This document shows, piece by piece, positions 8,654-17,593 of a DNA stretch of 64,000 bases. The notes under the pieces were generated by a model that made no database searches, was not told the origin of the DNA, and saw nothing but the letters and a program-made list of their open reading frames with translations. Source of the DNA: CAWCWN01 sp963799245. GTDB lineage: Bacteria; Chloroflexota; Ktedonobacteria; Ktedonobacterales; Ktedonobacteraceae. Every line of letters starts with the position of its first letter. Positions within the stretch are counted from its first letter, which is position 1. Both the position numbers and the translations under genes were made by a program. The stretch is from the NCBI GenBank assembly GCA_963799245.1, contig CAWCWN010000002.1:62001-126000 (forward strand). Reading direction: 5' to 3'.

Positions 8654-9891
8654 TGCTTTTTTTCGACACTGCATCCGTATTGAGCGTTACGCAGGTATCT
8701 CGTTACCTGAAAGAGTTATTGGAAACTGACGATAGCTTGCAGGAAATATCTGTGCGTGGCGAGGTATCTGGATGCAAGATGTACTCCTCAGGCCATTGTT
8801 ATTTTACGCTCAAAGATGCGGAGGCTCAGCTATCCTGTGTTTTCTTCAAATATGCTCGCTCACGTTCGGCTGCGCCGGCTCTGCGCGATGGGATGGCGGT
8901 GATCGCCAGCGGCCGCGTCTCCTTTTATGAGCGAGATGGCAAGCTCCAGCTCTATGTTGAAAACGTCGAAGCGCTGGGGGATGGTGCGCTCTTCTTACGT
9001 TTTGAACAGTTAAAAATGCGCCTGGCTGCAGAGGGACTGTTTGAGCCTGAACGCAAGCGGCCGCTGCCGCCGCAGCCATCTCTTGTGGGTATTGTCACCT
9101 CGCCACAGGCGGCGGCTTTACGCGATATGTTGCGTGTGCTGCAGACGCGCTATCCCCTGGCGGAGGTGCTGCTGGCTCCAACCGCGGTACAGGGAGCAGA
9201 GGCTCCCGCCGCGATTGCTGCGGCAATCGACCTGCTGAATGAGCAGGGCGAGGCTGACGTCATCATCGTGGGACGCGGCGGCGGCTCTATTGAGGAGTTA
9301 TGGGCTTTTAATGAGGAAAGGGTCGCGCGGGCCATCGCGCGCTCACGTATTCCTGTTATCAGTGGCGTCGGCCATGAAACTGATTTTACCATTACTGACT
9401 TTGTGGCGGACTATCGCGCCTCGACACCGACGGCGGCCGCGACTGCGGCGGTTCCCGACGTACAGGACTGGCACAACGATTTACGCCAAAAGCAGCAGGT
9501 TTTAAGCGACGCTATAGAAGACTACCTCGGAGATTTGCGCGATCGCCTGGGGCGAACGCTCTATGAACTGGAGCGTGCCAGCCCGCAGGGTTTACTGGAC
9601 CGGCGTCGACAGCGACTCGATGAAGTGGCCGCACTCCTGCAGTCACAGCTGCAACACATACTCTCCCTGCAAAATGAGCGTCTGCGCGGAACGGTGCTGC
9701 ATTTGCATGCACTGAGCCCTTTACTCACCATTGCCCGTGGCTACGCAGTCGTGCGCCAGGATGCTGATGGGAGTATCATTACGCAGATGCAGCAGATGCA
9801 TCCTGGCGATACATTGACGATTCAGGTAAGCGATGGACGCATTCCTGTTCAGGTGCGCGATGTTATTTCTTTACATTCAGATGAGAGCTGA
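8653..9891 (+). CDS. xseA: Exodeoxyribonuclease VII large subunit
   Basis: The catalytic subunit of ExoVII, which degrades single-stranded DNA from both ends. In 412 residues it has the N-terminal OB fold (LSVTQVSRYLKELLETD, VRGEVSGCK, GHCYFTLKDAEAQLSCVFF), the catalytic core with GIVTSPQAAALRDML, IIVGRGGGSIEELWAFNEE and SGVGHETDFTITDFVAD, then a long coiled-coil region and the ARGYAVV segment. The start ATG overlaps the stop of the preceding gene by one base and the small subunit xseB follows after about 29 bp, so the two subunits are co-expressed. Confidence 0.95.
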   Translation: MLFFDTASVLSVTQVSRYLKELLETDDSLQEISVRGEVSGCKMYSSGHCYFTLKDAEAQLSCVFFKYARSRSAAPALRDGMAVIASGRVSFYERDGKLQLYVENVEALGDGALFLRFEQLKMRLAAEGLFEPERKRPLPPQPSLVGIVTSPQAAALRDMLRVLQTRYPLAEVLLAPTAVQGAEAPAAIAAAIDLLNEQGEADVIIVGRGGGSIEELWAFNEERVARAIARSRIPVISGVGHETDFTITDFVADYRASTPTAAATAAVPDVQDWHNDLRQKQQVLSDAIEDYLGDLRDRLGRTLYELERASPQGLLDRRRQRLDEVAALLQSQLQHILSLQNERLRGTVLHLHALSPLLTIARGYAVVRQDADGSIITQMQQMHPGDTLTIQVSDGRIPVQVRDVISLHSDES

Positions 9892-9920
9892 ATGCGAATG
9901 GGTATCTGGAGGTGCTCGGT

Positions 9921-10145
9921 ATGGAAGCTTTGTCATTTGAAGAGGCGTATGCCAGGCTTGAGGCTGCGGTCGCAGCGCTTCACGATGGGCAGATGCCTCT
10001 TGAGCGGGCGTTGCAGCATTATGAAGAAGGCGTGAAGCTGGCACAGTACTGCCATGAATTGTTACAAAAGGCCGAACTGCGCGTACAGCAGCTGAGTGCA
10101 GATGAACAGGGCGAACTGGCGATATCACCCCTTGACCTGGCATAG
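9921..10145 (+). CDS. xseB: Exodeoxyribonuclease VII small subunit
   Basis: A 74-residue helical subunit that coats the XseA coiled coil and activates the enzyme. The family pattern is clear: LSFEEAYARLEAAVAALHDGQMPLERALQHYEEGVKLAQYCHELLQKAELRVQQL. ATG at 9921 is preferred over a GTG at 9912 because TGGAGG at 9907-9912 is well spaced from 9921. It follows xseA directly. Confidence 0.92.
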   Translation: MEALSFEEAYARLEAAVAALHDGQMPLERALQHYEEGVKLAQYCHELLQKAELRVQQLSADEQGELAISPLDLA

Positions 10146-10173
10146 AGGTGAACAAGATAGAGTGGAACAAACT

Positions 10174-10614
10174 ATGGGTACATCACTACTTGATAATCGC
10201 GTTCTCTGGGCGGCATTACTGGCCTGGGCCGCGGCCCAGCTCAGTAAAACGGTGTATGAACTCATTCGCCAGCGTAAGCTGCAGGTGAGCCGCCTTGTCT
10301 CTTCGGGGGGGATGCCCAGTTCGCACTCTGCCCTTGTGATGGGCCTCGCTACAGCGACTGGACGCGTTGTGGGCGTCAATTCGGCCTCCTTTGCCATTGC
10401 CGTCGTGCTGGCGAGCATTGTGATGTACGATGCCGCCGGGGTGAGGCGGGCCGTCAGCATTCAGGCGCGTATCATCAATCAGATGATCGACGAAGTTTTT
10501 CAGGGCCAATTTATCGCTGAAAAACGTTTGCGCGAACTGATTGGACACACGCCCGTTCAGGTGCTGGTAGGAGCTCTCCTTGGCGTCGGCATCGGGCTAC
10601 TCATGACCGTTTAG
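10174..10614 (+). CDS. Divergent PAP2-family membrane protein (DUF212, YuiD-like)
   Basis: A 146-residue protein with three or four transmembrane helices and the DUF212 signature SGGMPSSHSALVMGLATATG near residues 45-64, which resembles the PAP2 phosphatase motif. Later motifs DAAGVRRAVSIQA and LRELIGHTPVQVLVGALLGVGIG are also typical. The family is related to acid phosphatases acting on lipid phosphates, but the actual substrate is not known. The ATG at 10174 begins the homology and follows AACAAGATAGAG; the gene is 28 bp downstream of xseB and probably in the same transcript. Confidence 0.85.
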   Translation: MGTSLLDNRVLWAALLAWAAAQLSKTVYELIRQRKLQVSRLVSSGGMPSSHSALVMGLATATGRVVGVNSASFAIAVVLASIVMYDAAGVRRAVSIQARIINQMIDEVFQGQFIAEKRLRELIGHTPVQVLVGALLGVGIGLLMTV

Positions 10615-10707
10615 CCTCTTTGTGGGCGACACTTATATTTGTTGAAAGAAAGGGCCTGCCTCCTCCCGCAACTCTTTGACACAGGCGTCGCTGCGTTGTT
10701 GCCGACC

Positions 10708-10803
10708 TTACCATGGCATTGGCGTACGCGGAGATACGAGTATCAACCACGCCACAAACAGCACTGCCGCAATTGCCAGCCAGATTACGTCTTTTACACG
10801 CAT
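10708..10803 (-). CDS. Predicted 31-residue single-pass membrane protein
   Basis: A short minus-strand reading frame: a basic start (MRVKD), one good transmembrane helix (VIWLAIAAVLFVAWLILV) and a short tail SPRTPMPW, ending in TAA. GAAAGGA lies about 11 bases upstream of the ATG. Size, topology and ribosome-binding site fit a real small membrane protein, but there is no homology evidence that I can recall, and it sits alone between convergent neighbours. Confidence 0.45.
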   Translation of the reverse strand: MRVKDVIWLAIAAVLFVAWLILVSPRTPMPW

Positions 10804-11154
10804 GTGCAATCCCATTCCTTTCAGAAGCAGGAATTCCCACACTCTACGCTCAAGCGTATCTAGTACAGCACGGCATTGTGCGATTATGCATATCTCACAC
10901 GAGGCTACATACCTCTCGCTCTATTTAATCGACAATAATTATTGTACCTATAGGTAGGTTAATTTGCACGTTTAAAAACTGCTTGCCGTGCCGCGGTGAG
11001 CGCATACCTGGCCCCGTGGGCGCATCAAATTCTCTTGTTTCTACCTTTACCGTTCCTCCATCCTGTGGTAAAATTTCAAAAACTTCATGCTGAATTGCTT
11101 TGTCTATTGAGATTGTAAGGCTAAGGAGAGCAGAGAATACATAAAGGCCGGCTC
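10804..11154. other. Intergenic region upstream of the response regulator
   Basis: About 350 bases with no supported gene. It must hold the divergent promoters of the small minus-strand gene and of the plus-strand response regulator. AT-rich patches occur at 10920-10960. I see no strong hairpin or repeat. Confidence 0.4.
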
Positions 11155-11538
11155 ATGAAGGACAAAAAGAAGCGTATTCTGGTGATCAACGATGAGCAGG
11201 AACTGTTAGACCTGTTTCGAGTTCTGCTTGAGGAGGAAGGGCACGAAGTCTTCCTGTATTCCTCTGCCATTGAAGATATGCACACGATTGAAAAGATCGG
11301 GCCCAACCTTATCATTTTAGATATACTCCTGGGTAACTTGCAAAATACCGGCTGGACCATCCTGCAAAAGTTGAAGTTTTTACGCACGACAGCCTCTATT
11401 CCCGTCATTATCTGTACAGCCGCTTTGAAGGAGGTCGAAGAACAGCAGGGATACCTGATCACCAAGGGAGTCACCGTCGTATTCAAGCCTTTTGATATTG
11501 ATGATTTGCTGAAAGCCGTAGAGAAGGCCCTCGCCTGA
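11155..11538 (+). CDS. Single-domain response regulator (CheY-like receiver)
   Basis: A 127-residue stand-alone receiver domain. The acidic pocket residues are D13 and E14 (INDEQ), the phosphoacceptor is D56 in LIILDILLG, the switch Thr is in VIICTAA and the conserved Lys is in VFKPFD. There is no output domain, so it would act by protein-protein contact, as in phosphorelays or CheY-type signalling. No histidine kinase is adjacent. The partner is therefore unknown. Confidence 0.88.
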   Translation: MKDKKKRILVINDEQELLDLFRVLLEEEGHEVFLYSSAIEDMHTIEKIGPNLIILDILLGNLQNTGWTILQKLKFLRTTASIPVIICTAALKEVEEQQGYLITKGVTVVFKPFDIDDLLKAVEKALA

Positions 11539-11671
11539 TCTTCCCCATGAGCACAACCTACCAGAGATGTCGCCCACGCACCATATACAGGCCTCTCGTG
11601 CATAGCGCAAGTGCATATGTCATTGTATGGCAAAAAAAGATGGGGACGGCTTGCGCGCGAAAAAGGAAATA

Positions 11672-12186
11672 TTATGCGAGTTTTTCCAGGATGAAATCGG
11701 CCAGGGCGCGGATGTGCCGCTCCGCCGGAACATAGACGCCGCCGGAGGCATAGACCTTTGAAGTCATGCCCTGCTGTGCCAGCTCACATACCTCCCAGTC
11801 CTGCTTATTGACAATATCAAAGAGTTCAACGGCATCGAGCGGGTCGAAGTCCGCGCGTGTCATGACCTCGGGGTCAAAGAGCCAGTCGCATATCACCCTT
11901 GTGCGGGTTGGGCCCTCTGGCCACAGGGTGTGAACCACAACGTGGTCGTCCAGGAGATTGAGCAGGACGTTGGGAGTCAGGACCACGCCGTAGTAACGGC
12001 GCAGGTCCCTGGGAAGCAGGCCAGGCAATGGCGGACGCGAAGCCTTATGACATCGGCACGACCCGCGCAAACCCACATCTGTGAGAAGATACGTTCTTGC
12101 TCCAGCTCGTAAATATGGGGATCATAGTAGTAGAGGCCGGGAAGAGTTGAGGCAAATAAGGCCTGCGAACGAGCAGTAGTTGTCAT
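11672..12186 (-). pseudogene. Rieske non-heme iron oxygenase, collapsed by an internal deletion
   Basis: The N-terminal part (MTTTARSQALFASTLPGLYYYDPHIYELEQERIFSQMWVCAGRADVI, in pieces) is the start of a ring-hydroxylating or carnitine/betaine-type Rieske oxygenase alpha subunit. In another frame, from about 12040 on, the C-terminal end of the same family appears: PGLLPRDLRRYYGVV, NVLLNLLDDHVVVHTLWP, RVICDWLFDPEV. The Rieske cluster motifs (CxH...CxxH) and the iron-binding His/Asp triad lie in the missing middle of roughly 240 residues. The gene is therefore inactive. It sits at the end of a minus-strand cluster with a metallo-hydrolase and P5C dehydrogenase, which suggests a former proline-betaine or similar quaternary-amine catabolic operon (inference). 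Confidence 0.8.
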
Positions 12187-12215
12187 ATGTGGCCCCTTGA
12201 TGCAGGTGAATAGAG

Positions 12216-13151
12216 CTACAGACGCTCGGGATGTTTCTTTTTCCAATACCTCATATACCCTTGCACGCTCATAGCATAGTTCGCTGCGATCTCATACCTT
12301 TGCAGAGCGTGGGGGTCACGTGCCGCCCGTTGTAGTTCAGGCTGCGTTTTTTCGATCACCATAGCGATGATCTCGGCCTCATCCTTCCCTTTGCGCATGG
12401 CATCCAGCACGAAATCACCCCAGCTTTGCAGCTTCTCGCGTAGGTGACCAAAGTGCTGCCCAACATTTCTCACCGCGCCAAAGTGAGCGATATAGAGGAT
12501 ATCGGGTCGTAGGTTGCGAACCAGGCTGATGCTGTCGGACCATGCTTCGAGATCAAGGTCGGGTGGAGGTGTAGGTGGTCGGACGTAATCGATGCCAGGC
12601 AAGCGCACACCCGCTACATCCCCGGCGAACAGCTCGCCCGAATGTGCATCAAAAAAGATGACGTGGTGCAGCGCGTGCCCCGGAGTATAATGTACCTCCA
12701 GACGACGACCTGCCACCCTGAGCACATCTCCTCCCGCGATAATGTGCACCCGCTCGGCGGGGATAGCTTCAATCTCGCCCCACAGCAACTGCATGCGCTC
12801 ACCATAGATACGCGAGGCGCTGGCGACGAGGTTGGTGGTATCGATCAGGTGGGGTGCACCTTTACTGTGCACATACACCTGTGCTCGCGGCATCCGCTGT
12901 ACCAGTGTGCCCGTGGCTCCCGCGTGATCCAGGTGAACATGGGTGGCCAGAATATGCGTCACCTCCTGCGGATCAAAGCCAACTTCACGGATTGCTGCCA
13001 GCAACGCATCTACCGTGCTGCCTGGTCCGGGATCGATGATGGCAAGTTCGTCCTCCCCGGCAAACAGGTAGGAGCCAATAATCTCGTGTTCATCAAGAAA
13101 TGGCAATGAGACCTGCCAGGCCCCAGGCCTTATTTGTGTAACTTTAGCCAA
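12216..13151 (-). CDS. Metallo-beta-lactamase-fold hydrolase
   Basis: A 311-residue MBL-fold enzyme. The zinc motif HxHxDH is present as THVHLDHAG near residue 90. Further metal ligands are H in YTPGHALHH, D in LFAGDVAG and H in IAHFGAV. A C-terminal helical extension (about 225-311) resembles glyoxalase-II-like or other esterase members. The start is a TTG at 13151 preceded by GGGAGG. It lies 14 bp downstream of the P5C dehydrogenase gene and 30 bp before the broken oxygenase gene, so all three probably formed one operon. Substrate is unknown. Confidence 0.85.
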   Translation of the reverse strand: MAKVTQIRPGAWQVSLPFLDEHEIIGSYLFAGEDELAIIDPGPGSTVDALLAAIREVGFDPQEVTHILATHVHLDHAGATGTLVQRMPRAQVYVHSKGAPHLIDTTNLVASASRIYGERMQLLWGEIEAIPAERVHIIAGGDVLRVAGRRLEVHYTPGHALHHVIFFDAHSGELFAGDVAGVRLPGIDYVRPPTPPPDLDLEAWSDSISLVRNLRPDILYIAHFGAVRNVGQHFGHLREKLQSWGDFVLDAMRKGKDEAEIIAMVIEKTQPELQRAARDPHALQRYEIAANYAMSVQGYMRYWKKKHPERL

Positions 13152-13165
13152 GGAGAATCCTCCCT

Positions 13166-14743
13166 CTATTTCTTTGCTGATATGGCTTTTGCCTGGGTGA
13201 AAAGCAGGAGATAATCAGGGCCGCCAGCCTTGGAGTCTGTACCAGACATATTGAAGCCACCAAATGGATGCACTCCGACCAGCGCTCCTGTACATTTACG
13301 GTTAAAATACAGGTTGCCGACATGGAATTCCTCTTTTGCCTGCGCGATACGCCGCTCATTTTGCGAATAGAGTGACCCTGTCAGGCCATACTCGGTATCA
13401 TTGGCAATGTGCAAGGCATCCTCAAAGTTTTGCGCCCGAATGAAGGCGAGCACGGGTCCAAAGATTTCTTCCTGCGCGATGCGTGCATGGGGATCTACAG
13501 CGGCGAAAATCGTTGGCTCGATAAAGTAGCCCGGTTCGTGTCGGCCTCCTCCAGCGACCAGGCGGCCTTCACCTTTGCCAAGCTCGATATATTCGCTGAT
13601 CTTTTGCATGGCGTTTTTGTCGATGACAGGTCCTATGCTTGTCTCCGCCAGCGTCACATCACCCATCCGCAACTGCTGCGTTTTAGCGATGACCTTCTGT
13701 AAGACCTGGTCATAGACCTGCTCGACAACAATCGCGCGCGAACCAGCAGAGCATTTCTGTCCCTGGAAGCCAAAGGCCGAGCTAACAATAGCGTTGGCTG
13801 CCTCTTCTAGATCGGCCGTCTCATCGACAACGACTGCATCTTTGCCGCCCATCTCCAGGATGGTGCGTTTTATCCAGCGCTGACCCTTCTGGGGCCTGGC
13901 CGCCAGCTGATTGATGCGCAGGCCCACATCGCGGGAACCCGTAAAGGCGATAAAGCGTACCTGCGGGTTCTCGACCAGGGCGTCGCCGATGGTTGAACCT
14001 GAACCTGGCAAGAAGTTGACCACCCCTGCTGGCAGCCCCACCGCTTCCAGGATATTGACAAACTGGGCTGCAATGGTCGGTGAAGTGCTGGCCGGCTTGA
14101 GGACAACGGTATTGCCGCTCACAAAGGCCGCACTAGTCATGCCTACCGTGATGGCAGCCGGGAAATTCCAGGGGGGGATGACCGCGCCCACACCCAGAGG
14201 TATATAGACAAGCTCGTTATCTTCGCTCTCGATATGCGGCAGGGGCTGTCCTCCCGCCAGTCTGATCATCTCGCGGGCATAATACTCAAGAAAGTCGATG
14301 GCTTCGGCCGTATCGCCATCCGCCTCTGGCCAGCTTTTACCCACCTCGTAGATCATCCATGCGTTGAGATAGAAGCGGCGCTGGCGCATGATATCGGCCG
14401 CGGCGAAAAGATAAGCGGCCCGCTCCTCCGCCGGGATATGCTTCCAGCTCTCGAAGGCCGTTGCGGCGGCCTGCACGGCCTCATTGGCCTGCTCAACGGT
14501 GGCGCGTGAAAAATAGCCAACCACCTGCTCGGGCCGTGAGGGATTTATAGAGGCAAACGTATCATCGCTGGTAATTTTTTTGCCGCCGCTTATCAATGGG
14601 AAGGTACGTCCTAATTCACTTCTGACCTGCTCAAGCGCCTGCATCTGGGACTGGCAATTCTCTGCCAGCGTGAAATCGGTAAGGGGGGCATTTTTAAAGG
14701 GTATGCGTGCGCGTGAAGCTGCGCTTTCTATCGTATTTTTCAT
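13166..14743 (-). CDS. L-glutamate gamma-semialdehyde (1-pyrroline-5-carboxylate) dehydrogenase
   Basis: A 525-residue aldehyde dehydrogenase of the P5CDH type, oxidising glutamate semialdehyde from proline to glutamate with NAD. Landmarks are IPPWNFPAAI and VLKPASTSP (cofactor binding), FTGSRDVGLRIN, the general-base Glu in ILEMGGKDAVVVD, the nucleophilic Cys in FGFQGQKCSAGSR, and EEIFGPVLAF. The long N-terminal segment and FQGQKCSA favour P5CDH over other aldehyde dehydrogenases. AGAGGAGAATC precedes the ATG at 14743. No proline dehydrogenase is seen in the window. The clustering with a Rieske remnant suggests use in amine or betaine breakdown. Confidence 0.88.
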   Translation of the reverse strand: MKNTIESAASRARIPFKNAPLTDFTLAENCQSQMQALEQVRSELGRTFPLISGGKKITSDDTFASINPSRPEQVVGYFSRATVEQANEAVQAAATAFESWKHIPAEERAAYLFAAADIMRQRRFYLNAWMIYEVGKSWPEADGDTAEAIDFLEYYAREMIRLAGGQPLPHIESEDNELVYIPLGVGAVIPPWNFPAAITVGMTSAAFVSGNTVVLKPASTSPTIAAQFVNILEAVGLPAGVVNFLPGSGSTIGDALVENPQVRFIAFTGSRDVGLRINQLAARPQKGQRWIKRTILEMGGKDAVVVDETADLEEAANAIVSSAFGFQGQKCSAGSRAIVVEQVYDQVLQKVIAKTQQLRMGDVTLAETSIGPVIDKNAMQKISEYIELGKGEGRLVAGGGRHEPGYFIEPTIFAAVDPHARIAQEEIFGPVLAFIRAQNFEDALHIANDTEYGLTGSLYSQNERRIAQAKEEFHVGNLYFNRKCTGALVGVHPFGGFNMSGTDSKAGGPDYLLLFTQAKAISAKK

Positions 14744-14926
14744 ATGATTCTCCTCTTAAACACTTCATTGTGCATAGTGACACATCTGACAAACTCTGCT
14801 GAATGCTGGCATTGCGCTTTTATTGTATCATTTTTTGCATGCAGATTGTTCGTGGAAAGCGATTGCTTGGCCGCGGGGAAGACAGGCAATCCACGTGCAG
14901 CGCGAAACTTGCGACAATAGAACCAC

Positions 14927-15322
14927 CTAGGTGGAGCGAAATGGTAAGTGTTCGCGTTCCTCGGGATCAACAGGGTGCACTATAAAGTCGATACTCATCC
15001 ATAAACTCTTGGCGTGGCGAAAGAAGAGAAATGGCAGCACAAAGGGCAGCGGTATGCCGATAATGAGCAGTAAGGTGATGGGCTGATTGTTGAGGGCCAG
15101 CACCGTGGCAAGTGGAACCGCCACCAGGGCTATCAATAGTTCGGTAACCACAAGGTTAAGTGCTATGGCACCCGTCCAATAACCTTCCTCGCGCTCATAG
15201 CGCCAGCCGCATATTGAGCACTTTTCGTACATTTTAAAAAATTTACGAAAGAGCTTACCTTTGCCACAATTGGGGCAGCGGAGAAGTAAGCCGCGTATAA
15301 GTATTGTGATAGTTCTAGACAA
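14927..15322 (-). CDS. DUF983 family membrane protein
   Basis: A 131-residue protein with a zinc-ribbon-like N-terminus (CPNCGKGKLFRKFFKMYEKCSICGWRYEREEGYWTGA, shown in parts: CPNCGKG and CSICGW) followed by two transmembrane helices. This matches DUF983, whose function is not established. The start is a TTG at 15322 with CTGGAG upstream; no earlier ATG fits. It precedes the P5C dehydrogenase gene on the same strand, but with a gap of 183 bp, so it may be transcribed separately. Confidence 0.8.
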   Translation of the reverse strand: MSRTITILIRGLLLRCPNCGKGKLFRKFFKMYEKCSICGWRYEREEGYWTGAIALNLVVTELLIALVAVPLATVLALNNQPITLLLIIGIPLPFVLPFLFFRHAKSLWMSIDFIVHPVDPEEREHLPFRST

Positions 15323-15472
15323 ACTGGAAACTCCAGGCTGCTCTCAGCGAGACGCTTGCATACTATGTAACCTATAACATTGTACGCCACATTTGGGAGG
15401 CAGCACAAGCAGGCTGCCTCCTCGTGCTTCACAAACTGAAATCAGGCCTGCAAGCGCCTGGTGTATCTTCCG
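15323..15472. other. Short intergenic region with a GC hairpin
   Basis: Holds a 9-bp inverted repeat, GGAGGCAGC (15396-15404) and GCTGCCTCC (15413-15421). No T-run follows on either strand, so a terminator role is possible but not shown. Confidence 0.35.
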
Positions 15473-15577
15473 CTAGTAGCGCACGTCAAGTGTTGCGACT
15501 CGCCCGCCGGCCAGGTCGATCACACGTAGCGCGTGGTTATTTGTATCCGTGACAAAGAGCTTCCCGCGAGCCGCTGC
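15473..15577 (-). pseudogene. Remnant of an NHL-repeat protein (C-terminal end)
   Basis: The minus strand encodes KLFVTDTNNHALRVIDLAGG followed by RVATLDVRY and a stop. This is a classic NHL-repeat blade, as found at the end of thioredoxin/NHL-repeat proteins. The frame closes upstream with a stop at 15578-15580 and no start codon, so only the tail survives. Confidence 0.5.
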
Positions 15578-15886
15578 TTATTGTGCGCATACGTCTTGCT
15601 TATGGTGAAGAGCCCCTGGGCAGCGTGTGAACTGGCGCTGGCAAGTTTTTTCGCCGCAGCAGCTACATGCAATGTCAGACCTCTGGCTGGCTAGCGGTAT
15701 ACTCTGCTCGCTTCTGCTGCGTGTACCATTTAGAGCTACCTCAATACTGAAACTTCCCCGTGTGCATTAATCGTGTTTTTAAAAAGAGGCAATTGTAGAT
15801 GGCCCCTTCTCCCCTGAGGGGAAAGATGTGTTGTCAGGTCAGAGTTTTCGAATGGGTTGTAACGCTAAGCTCAAAGGAGAAGCACC
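15578..15886. other. Intergenic region upstream of the symporter
   Basis: About 310 bases without a supported gene. The part next to the NHL remnant may be more of that decayed gene, but I cannot follow homology. A small hairpin (TCCCC-TGA-GGGGA, around 15810-15822) lies in the leader of the symporter gene, whose ribosome-binding site AAAGGAG is at about 15875. Confidence 0.4.
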
Positions 15887-17539
15887 ATGTTTGCCCTTGC
15901 GTCGCTGCAAGTCCAGGTTACCGCAAATTCTGGATGGGTAGATTACCTCATCATAGCACTCTACTTCGTTGTTACTCTAGGGATCGGTTTCGTGTTGCGA
16001 ACGCGCATGAAGTCCTCAGAAGATTTCTTCCTCTCAGGTCGCTCGCTTCCGAGCTGGGTGACTGGATTGGCCTTTGTTGGCGCGAACCTGGGCGCGCTTG
16101 AGATTCTGGGCATGGGCGCGAACGCCGCTCAATATGGCATTATGCAGGCGCATTTCTACTGGATCGGGGCTATTCCCGCCATGGTTTTTGTGGCTATCTT
16201 CATGATGCCATTTTACTACGGCAGTAAGACACACTCGGTGCCTGGATTTCTAAAGCTGCGCTATAACGAGCCAACACGCGGCTTTAATGCCGTTACCTTT
16301 GGCATTTTGACGCTACTAACATCCGGCATCAATATGTATGCGGCGGCCCTGGTATTTAATGTCTTGCTGGGATGGAATCTCAACGCCTGTATCTGGCTCG
16401 CCGCGTTGTTCATTATGGTCTATATTTTGCTGGGTGGCCTGACATCGTCAATCTATAATGAGACGCTGCAGTTCTTCCTGATAGTCGCGGGGCTACTGCC
16501 GCTGACCATCATAGGCCTGATCAACGTCGGCGGCTGGGACGGCCTCAAGGCCAAAGTCAACAATCCCGCCTTCTTCCACCTGTGGGCAGGTACTGCCGGG
16601 AATAATAACCCCTTTGGCGTCAATTTTATCGGTATCATCCTGGGGCTTGGCTTCGTGCTGAGCTTCGGCTACTGGTGTACCGACTTCCTGGTGGTCCAAC
16701 GTGCGCTGGCGGCTGAGAACCAGGCAGCAGCTGAACGTACGCCCCTGATCGCAACATTTCCCAAGGTGTTCTTTCCCATCCTGGCCATAGCGCCTGGCCT
16801 GATTATCCTCTCAGTCTTACCCGGACTGGGTCATGGAGGCGGTTTCGAAAATTCGTACAACATGGCCATTCCCTTCGCGATGGTCCACTACTACCCTAAC
16901 GGCCTGCTGGGCCTGGGGTTGACGGCGTTACTCGCCGCGTTTATGTCGGGTATGGCCGGCAACGTGACCGCCTTCAACACAGTCTGGACCTACGACATCT
17001 ACCGCTCGTATATCAGACGTGAGGCGCCCGATAGGCACTACCTGTGGATGGGACGCGTCATAACCGTTGTAGGCATTCTCCTCAGCGTCGGTGCCGCATA
17101 TCTCGCATCAGGTTTCAATAGTATTATGGATTATGTCCAGGTTCTGTTCTCAGTCGTCAATGCGCCGCTACTGGCGACCTTCCTGCTGGGAATGTTCTGG
17201 AGGCGTACGACGCCATGGGGCGGCTTCTGGGGGCTGATTATTGGAACGCTGAGCTCCCTGTTTCTCTGGATCGGCGAACAATTTCTGCACCTTTTCTCAT
17301 TCGGCAGTTCGGAAGGCTCCAGCATGTGGCGAGCTCTGATCGCGTTTGTCATCTGTGCAGTAGTGACCGTCGCGGTCTCATTCTTCACCGAACCCAAGCC
17401 AGATGCGGAACTGAAAGGGCTGGTCTATAGTCTAACGCCCAAAGCCGAAGTCGTCGAGACTGTCTGGTACAAGAAACCTGTGGTGATGGCTGCCGCGGCT
17501 TTAGGTCTCATGATAGTGCTAAACATAATCCTCTGGTGA
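15887..17539 (+). CDS. Sodium:solute symporter (SSS family, SGLT-like)
   Basis: A 550-residue membrane protein with about 14 hydrophobic helices, using a sodium gradient to import a small solute. Family features: N-terminal VDYLIIALYFVVTLGIG, the SSEDFFLSGRSLPSW motif, ANLGALEILGMGANAAQYGI, and SSIYNETLQFFLIVAGLLPL. Overall pattern is closest to sugar-transporting SGLT members, for example vSGLT-like proteins, though substrate cannot be assigned from sequence alone. The ATG follows a strong AAAGGAG. A 98-residue membrane protein follows after 54 bp and may be co-transcribed. Confidence 0.88.
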   Translation: MFALASLQVQVTANSGWVDYLIIALYFVVTLGIGFVLRTRMKSSEDFFLSGRSLPSWVTGLAFVGANLGALEILGMGANAAQYGIMQAHFYWIGAIPAMVFVAIFMMPFYYGSKTHSVPGFLKLRYNEPTRGFNAVTFGILTLLTSGINMYAAALVFNVLLGWNLNACIWLAALFIMVYILLGGLTSSIYNETLQFFLIVAGLLPLTIIGLINVGGWDGLKAKVNNPAFFHLWAGTAGNNNPFGVNFIGIILGLGFVLSFGYWCTDFLVVQRALAAENQAAAERTPLIATFPKVFFPILAIAPGLIILSVLPGLGHGGGFENSYNMAIPFAMVHYYPNGLLGLGLTALLAAFMSGMAGNVTAFNTVWTYDIYRSYIRREAPDRHYLWMGRVITVVGILLSVGAAYLASGFNSIMDYVQVLFSVVNAPLLATFLLGMFWRRTTPWGGFWGLIIGTLSSLFLWIGEQFLHLFSFGSSEGSSMWRALIAFVICAVVTVAVSFFTEPKPDAELKGLVYSLTPKAEVVETVWYKKPVVMAAAALGLMIVLNIILW

Positions 17540-17593
17540 GCTTGAGCGTAGCAGGCAGTATATTCTGTGCAATGACGAAAGGGTGATCAGGCT

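Noticed and set aside
15396..15421. GC hairpin as a terminator
   Set aside because: No T-run on either strand, and no gene end lies directly before it. Kept only as a note in the intergenic entry.
15780..15886. Riboswitch in the symporter leader
   Set aside because: Only a 5-bp hairpin is visible. No conserved riboswitch core could be recognised.
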